A stretch of 55,243 nt of DNA from Chitinophaga pinensis (lineage in GTDB: Bacteria > Bacteroidota > Bacteroidia > Chitinophagales > CAMDFR01). The notes under the pieces are model-generated. The model was not told the DNA's origin. It was given only the letters and a program-made list of their open reading frames with translations, and did not search any database. Numbering within the stretch: position 1 is the first letter of the stretch; every line of letters begins with the position of its first letter. Position numbers and translations under genes: made by a program. The stretch is taken from positions 1-55,243 of the forward strand of contig CAMBZT010000009.1 of the NCBI GenBank assembly GCA_945872405.1. Direction: 5' to 3'. This document shows, piece by piece, positions 53,529 to 55,243 of this stretch.

Positions 53529-55243
53529 CTATTTCTGAACGATGATTTTCTTAACAGTTACTTCGCGACCATCAAAAGTGATGACTGCTGAGTAGTTACC
53601 ATCTGCTAGGTTATTCATGTTCAACGACATTTTGTTAGCGCCCTTCAATAAGCTTGTTGTCTCCGTATGTACCAAGTTACCAATCATGTCATATACCTTC
53701 ATCGTCATTTCTTTATCAGAAACATTGAAAATATCGATAGTAGTAGTATTGTTGGTTGGATTTGGATAGAACTCACCTACTGTTAAACTGCTACCGCCTG
53801 TAAGCATTGCATTCACAATTTTTGTGTCGGTAGACTTACCGTCGTTATCAATCTGACGCAACCTATAGTAGTACATCTTTCCAGACGAAACTGTTTTGTC
53901 ATCAAAAGCGTAGTTGTTTGTCACGGTAGAATTGTTATGACCATTTACATAACCTACTTTAGTAAAGTTGATTCCATCTTCGCTTCTCATCACATCAAAT
54001 CCTCTGTTATTCACCTCCAATACAGTTGTCCATCTAACTTGGATATACTGATTTTGAATAGGCACAGCTTCAATGCTTGTTAAGGTTACTGGTAAGGCAA
54101 CCCCACCAAATGGACTTATTCCAACCCCACCTGTTCCGCCTGAGAAACTTGTAATACCTGCCCATTCCGCATAGTTAACACCACTTTCGGTACCAGAACC
54201 TGCTAACGGCAGATCTGCACTTGGGAAAGCGAAGTTATTACCATCATTAATTAAGCCCGGTGTAAATGGAATACCTACTGTTTTAAACCATCTGAATGGT
54301 ACAGCAAAGTATCTTCCAGGAGTAATAATATTCAATGCAGTAAGATGAGCATCTCTATCTGCTGTGATAGAAGCTATTTCTGCTGGATCGTAGAAGAACT
54401 TAACATCCACAGGGTCCACTAAGGTATTCGATCCAATATCAACGTTCCAATAGCGAGGTAAAATGTATGAAGCATCTTTAATTCCAGTAGAACGAGTCGC
54501 CTCATGCCAGATAGGTGCTCCATTGATGCTAATTGTTACTACCGCTGCTGCTTTTGCTGCTGCATTGGTTGCACCCCACTTCACTGCAAAAATATATTTA
54601 TTTGGATTGGATGGATCTTCATAATAAGACCAAGGACCATCTTCGCAAACTACTATAGCGACAGGAACTGTTACTGGAGTTAAAATTACGTTCGCTGATC
54701 CTCCAACTCTAGCAGTAACGCTTGTTTCTACAGTATTACAGCTTCCTGAAATATAAGCATAGTATGTGTTAAGGCCTGACAAAGGTGTTATTACCAAAGG
54801 AGAACTTGCTCCTAAGTTTGTTCCTGTGCCACCTGTGCCGGTATACCATGTTAATACTGAACCTGTTCCTTCTGTATAGCCTGTTGCTGTTAAGGTAATC
54901 GAAGAGATACAACCAGAATCAGGTGATGCTGTTGTTGTTGCAGCTGCAACACTTAGTGTATTTGCTACAATAGTAATTGACGATTCTACCGCTGGTGTGC
55001 ATGTGCCGGTTACATAAGCATAGTAGGTACCTGCTGCGGAAACACCTGTCAATGTACTTCCTGTGCCTAATGTAGTACCTGTACCACCTGCGCCTGTATA
55101 CCAAGTTACTACTGCACCCGTGCCGCTTACGCCTGCAACTGATAAGTCAGTTGTGCCACCTGCACATATTGGATTTACAGTTGCTGAAACTGCGCCAACT
55201 GACGGTAAAGTATTTGCTGTGATGGTAATTGAAGATTCTACTG
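53529..55243 (-). CDS. Repeat-rich secreted protein with type A T9SS sorting domain (partial, N-terminus outside window)
   Basis: The frame runs in from the window edge (first complete codon at 55241) to the stop at 53529, about 571 codons. It begins with two tandem Ig-like repeats of 84 and 86 residues, each opening VESSITI.ANTL and containing V.TWYTG.GGTGT.LG and TYYAY..G.C. A central region without recognised fold follows (about 185-385: WSYYEDPSNPNKYIFAVKWGATN, PRYWNVDIGSNTLVDPVDVKFFYDP). Then comes a fibronectin-like unit (RWTTVLEVNNRGFDVMRSEDGINFTKVGYVNG, YYYRLRQIDNDGK). It ends in the type A sorting domain GEFYPNPTNNTTTIDIFNVSD to VTVKKIIVQK, which directs T9SS export and cleavage. Confidence 0.92.
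   Translation of the reverse strand, partial: VESSITITANTLPSVGAVSATVNPICAGGTTDLSVAGVSGTGAVVTWYTGAGGTGTTLGTGSTLTGVSAAGTYYAYVTGTCTPAVESSITIVANTLSVAAATTTASPDSGCISSITLTATGYTEGTGSVLTWYTGTGGTGTNLGASSPLVITPLSGLNTYYAYISGSCNTVETSVTARVGGSANVILTPVTVPVAIVVCEDGPWSYYEDPSNPNKYIFAVKWGATNAAAKAAAVVTISINGAPIWHEATRSTGIKDASYILPRYWNVDIGSNTLVDPVDVKFFYDPAEIASITADRDAHLTALNIITPGRYFAVPFRWFKTVGIPFTPGLINDGNNFAFPSADLPLAGSGTESGVNYAEWAGITSFSGGTGGVGISPFGGVALPVTLTSIEAVPIQNQYIQVRWTTVLEVNNRGFDVMRSEDGINFTKVGYVNGHNNSTVTNNYAFDDKTVSSGKMYYYRLRQIDNDGKSTDTKIVNAMLTGGSSLTVGEFYPNPTNNTTTIDIFNVSDKEMTMKVYDMIGNLVHTETTSLLKGANKMSLNMNNLADGNYSAVITFDGREVTVKKIIVQK
54732..55241 (-). repeat. Two tandem 84-86 codon Ig-like repeats
   Basis: Units at 55241-54990 and 54989-54732 share the ends VESSITI and YYAY..G.C and similar DNA (for example GTATACC and CCACCTG blocks on the plus strand). 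More units probably continue beyond the window. Confidence 0.8.

Noticed and set aside
1-55243. CRISPR arrays, tRNA, rRNA, prophage or insertion sequences
   Set aside because: I saw no regularly spaced repeats, tRNA-like cloverleaf, ribosomal RNA sequence, transposase or phage gene on either strand by eye.

Overview
The window is chromosomal, AT-rich DNA from a member of the Bacteroidota, probably a gliding or T9SS-rich lineage such as Chitinophagia, Saprospiria or Cytophagia. The exact genus cannot be read from the sequence. The evidence is SusC/SusD proteins, PorP/SprF-family proteins, SprB repeats, type A and type B T9SS C-terminal sorting domains, PorZ, an atp operon without atpD/atpC, and recurrent TAnnTTTG(CA) promoter elements. 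I saw no rRNA, tRNA, CRISPR, prophage or intact insertion sequence.

Layout. (1) 1-4232: a large SprB-repeat surface protein, cut by the window edge, behind a PorP/SprF protein. (2) 4734-11045: an N-terminal transketolase half without its partner, divergent from a SusC-SusD-DUF5011 lipoprotein cluster that ends in a strong terminator. (3) 11186-15495: PorZ, a structured intergenic element, and a soluble TPR histidine kinase. (4) 15735-24242: an MFS exporter, RidA, a tightly overlapping trio (degenerate 3-hydroxyacyl-CoA dehydrogenase, DUF7033/polysaccharide deacetylase, FemAB-like acyltransferase), a DUF1295 membrane protein, a small membrane protein, a secreted CxxCH protein, YaaA and Asd. 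(5) 24305-28019: a lamin-tail T9SS cargo and an ECF sigma factor with a small downstream gene. (6) 28603-34356: uvrA, an OmpA-like protein, a tiny lipoprotein and a glycosyltransferase. (7) 34358-40962: a three-gene operon of type B T9SS cargo, PorP/SprF and a PorE-like OmpA protein. (8) 41063-43144: scpB, a MarR regulator, a strongly structured intergenic element and yceI. (9) 43350-48415: atpBEFHAG. (10) 48550-53211: adk-obgE-EamA, a YgjP-like metallopeptidase, clpP and a hypothetical. (11) 53529-55243: the C-terminal part of a repeat-rich type A T9SS cargo.

The unifying theme is type IX secretion and surface display. PorZ belongs to the cell-surface machinery, two PorP/SprF proteins sit next to large adhesin-like proteins, and at least five proteins look like T9SS cargo. 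Housekeeping genes (uvrA, atp, adk, obgE, clpP, scpB, asd) are interspersed. The least explained sequences are two non-coding structured elements (about 13530-13620 and 42299-42450) and a set of short ATGTT/AACAT palindromes around the marR-yceI locus that look like an operator family.
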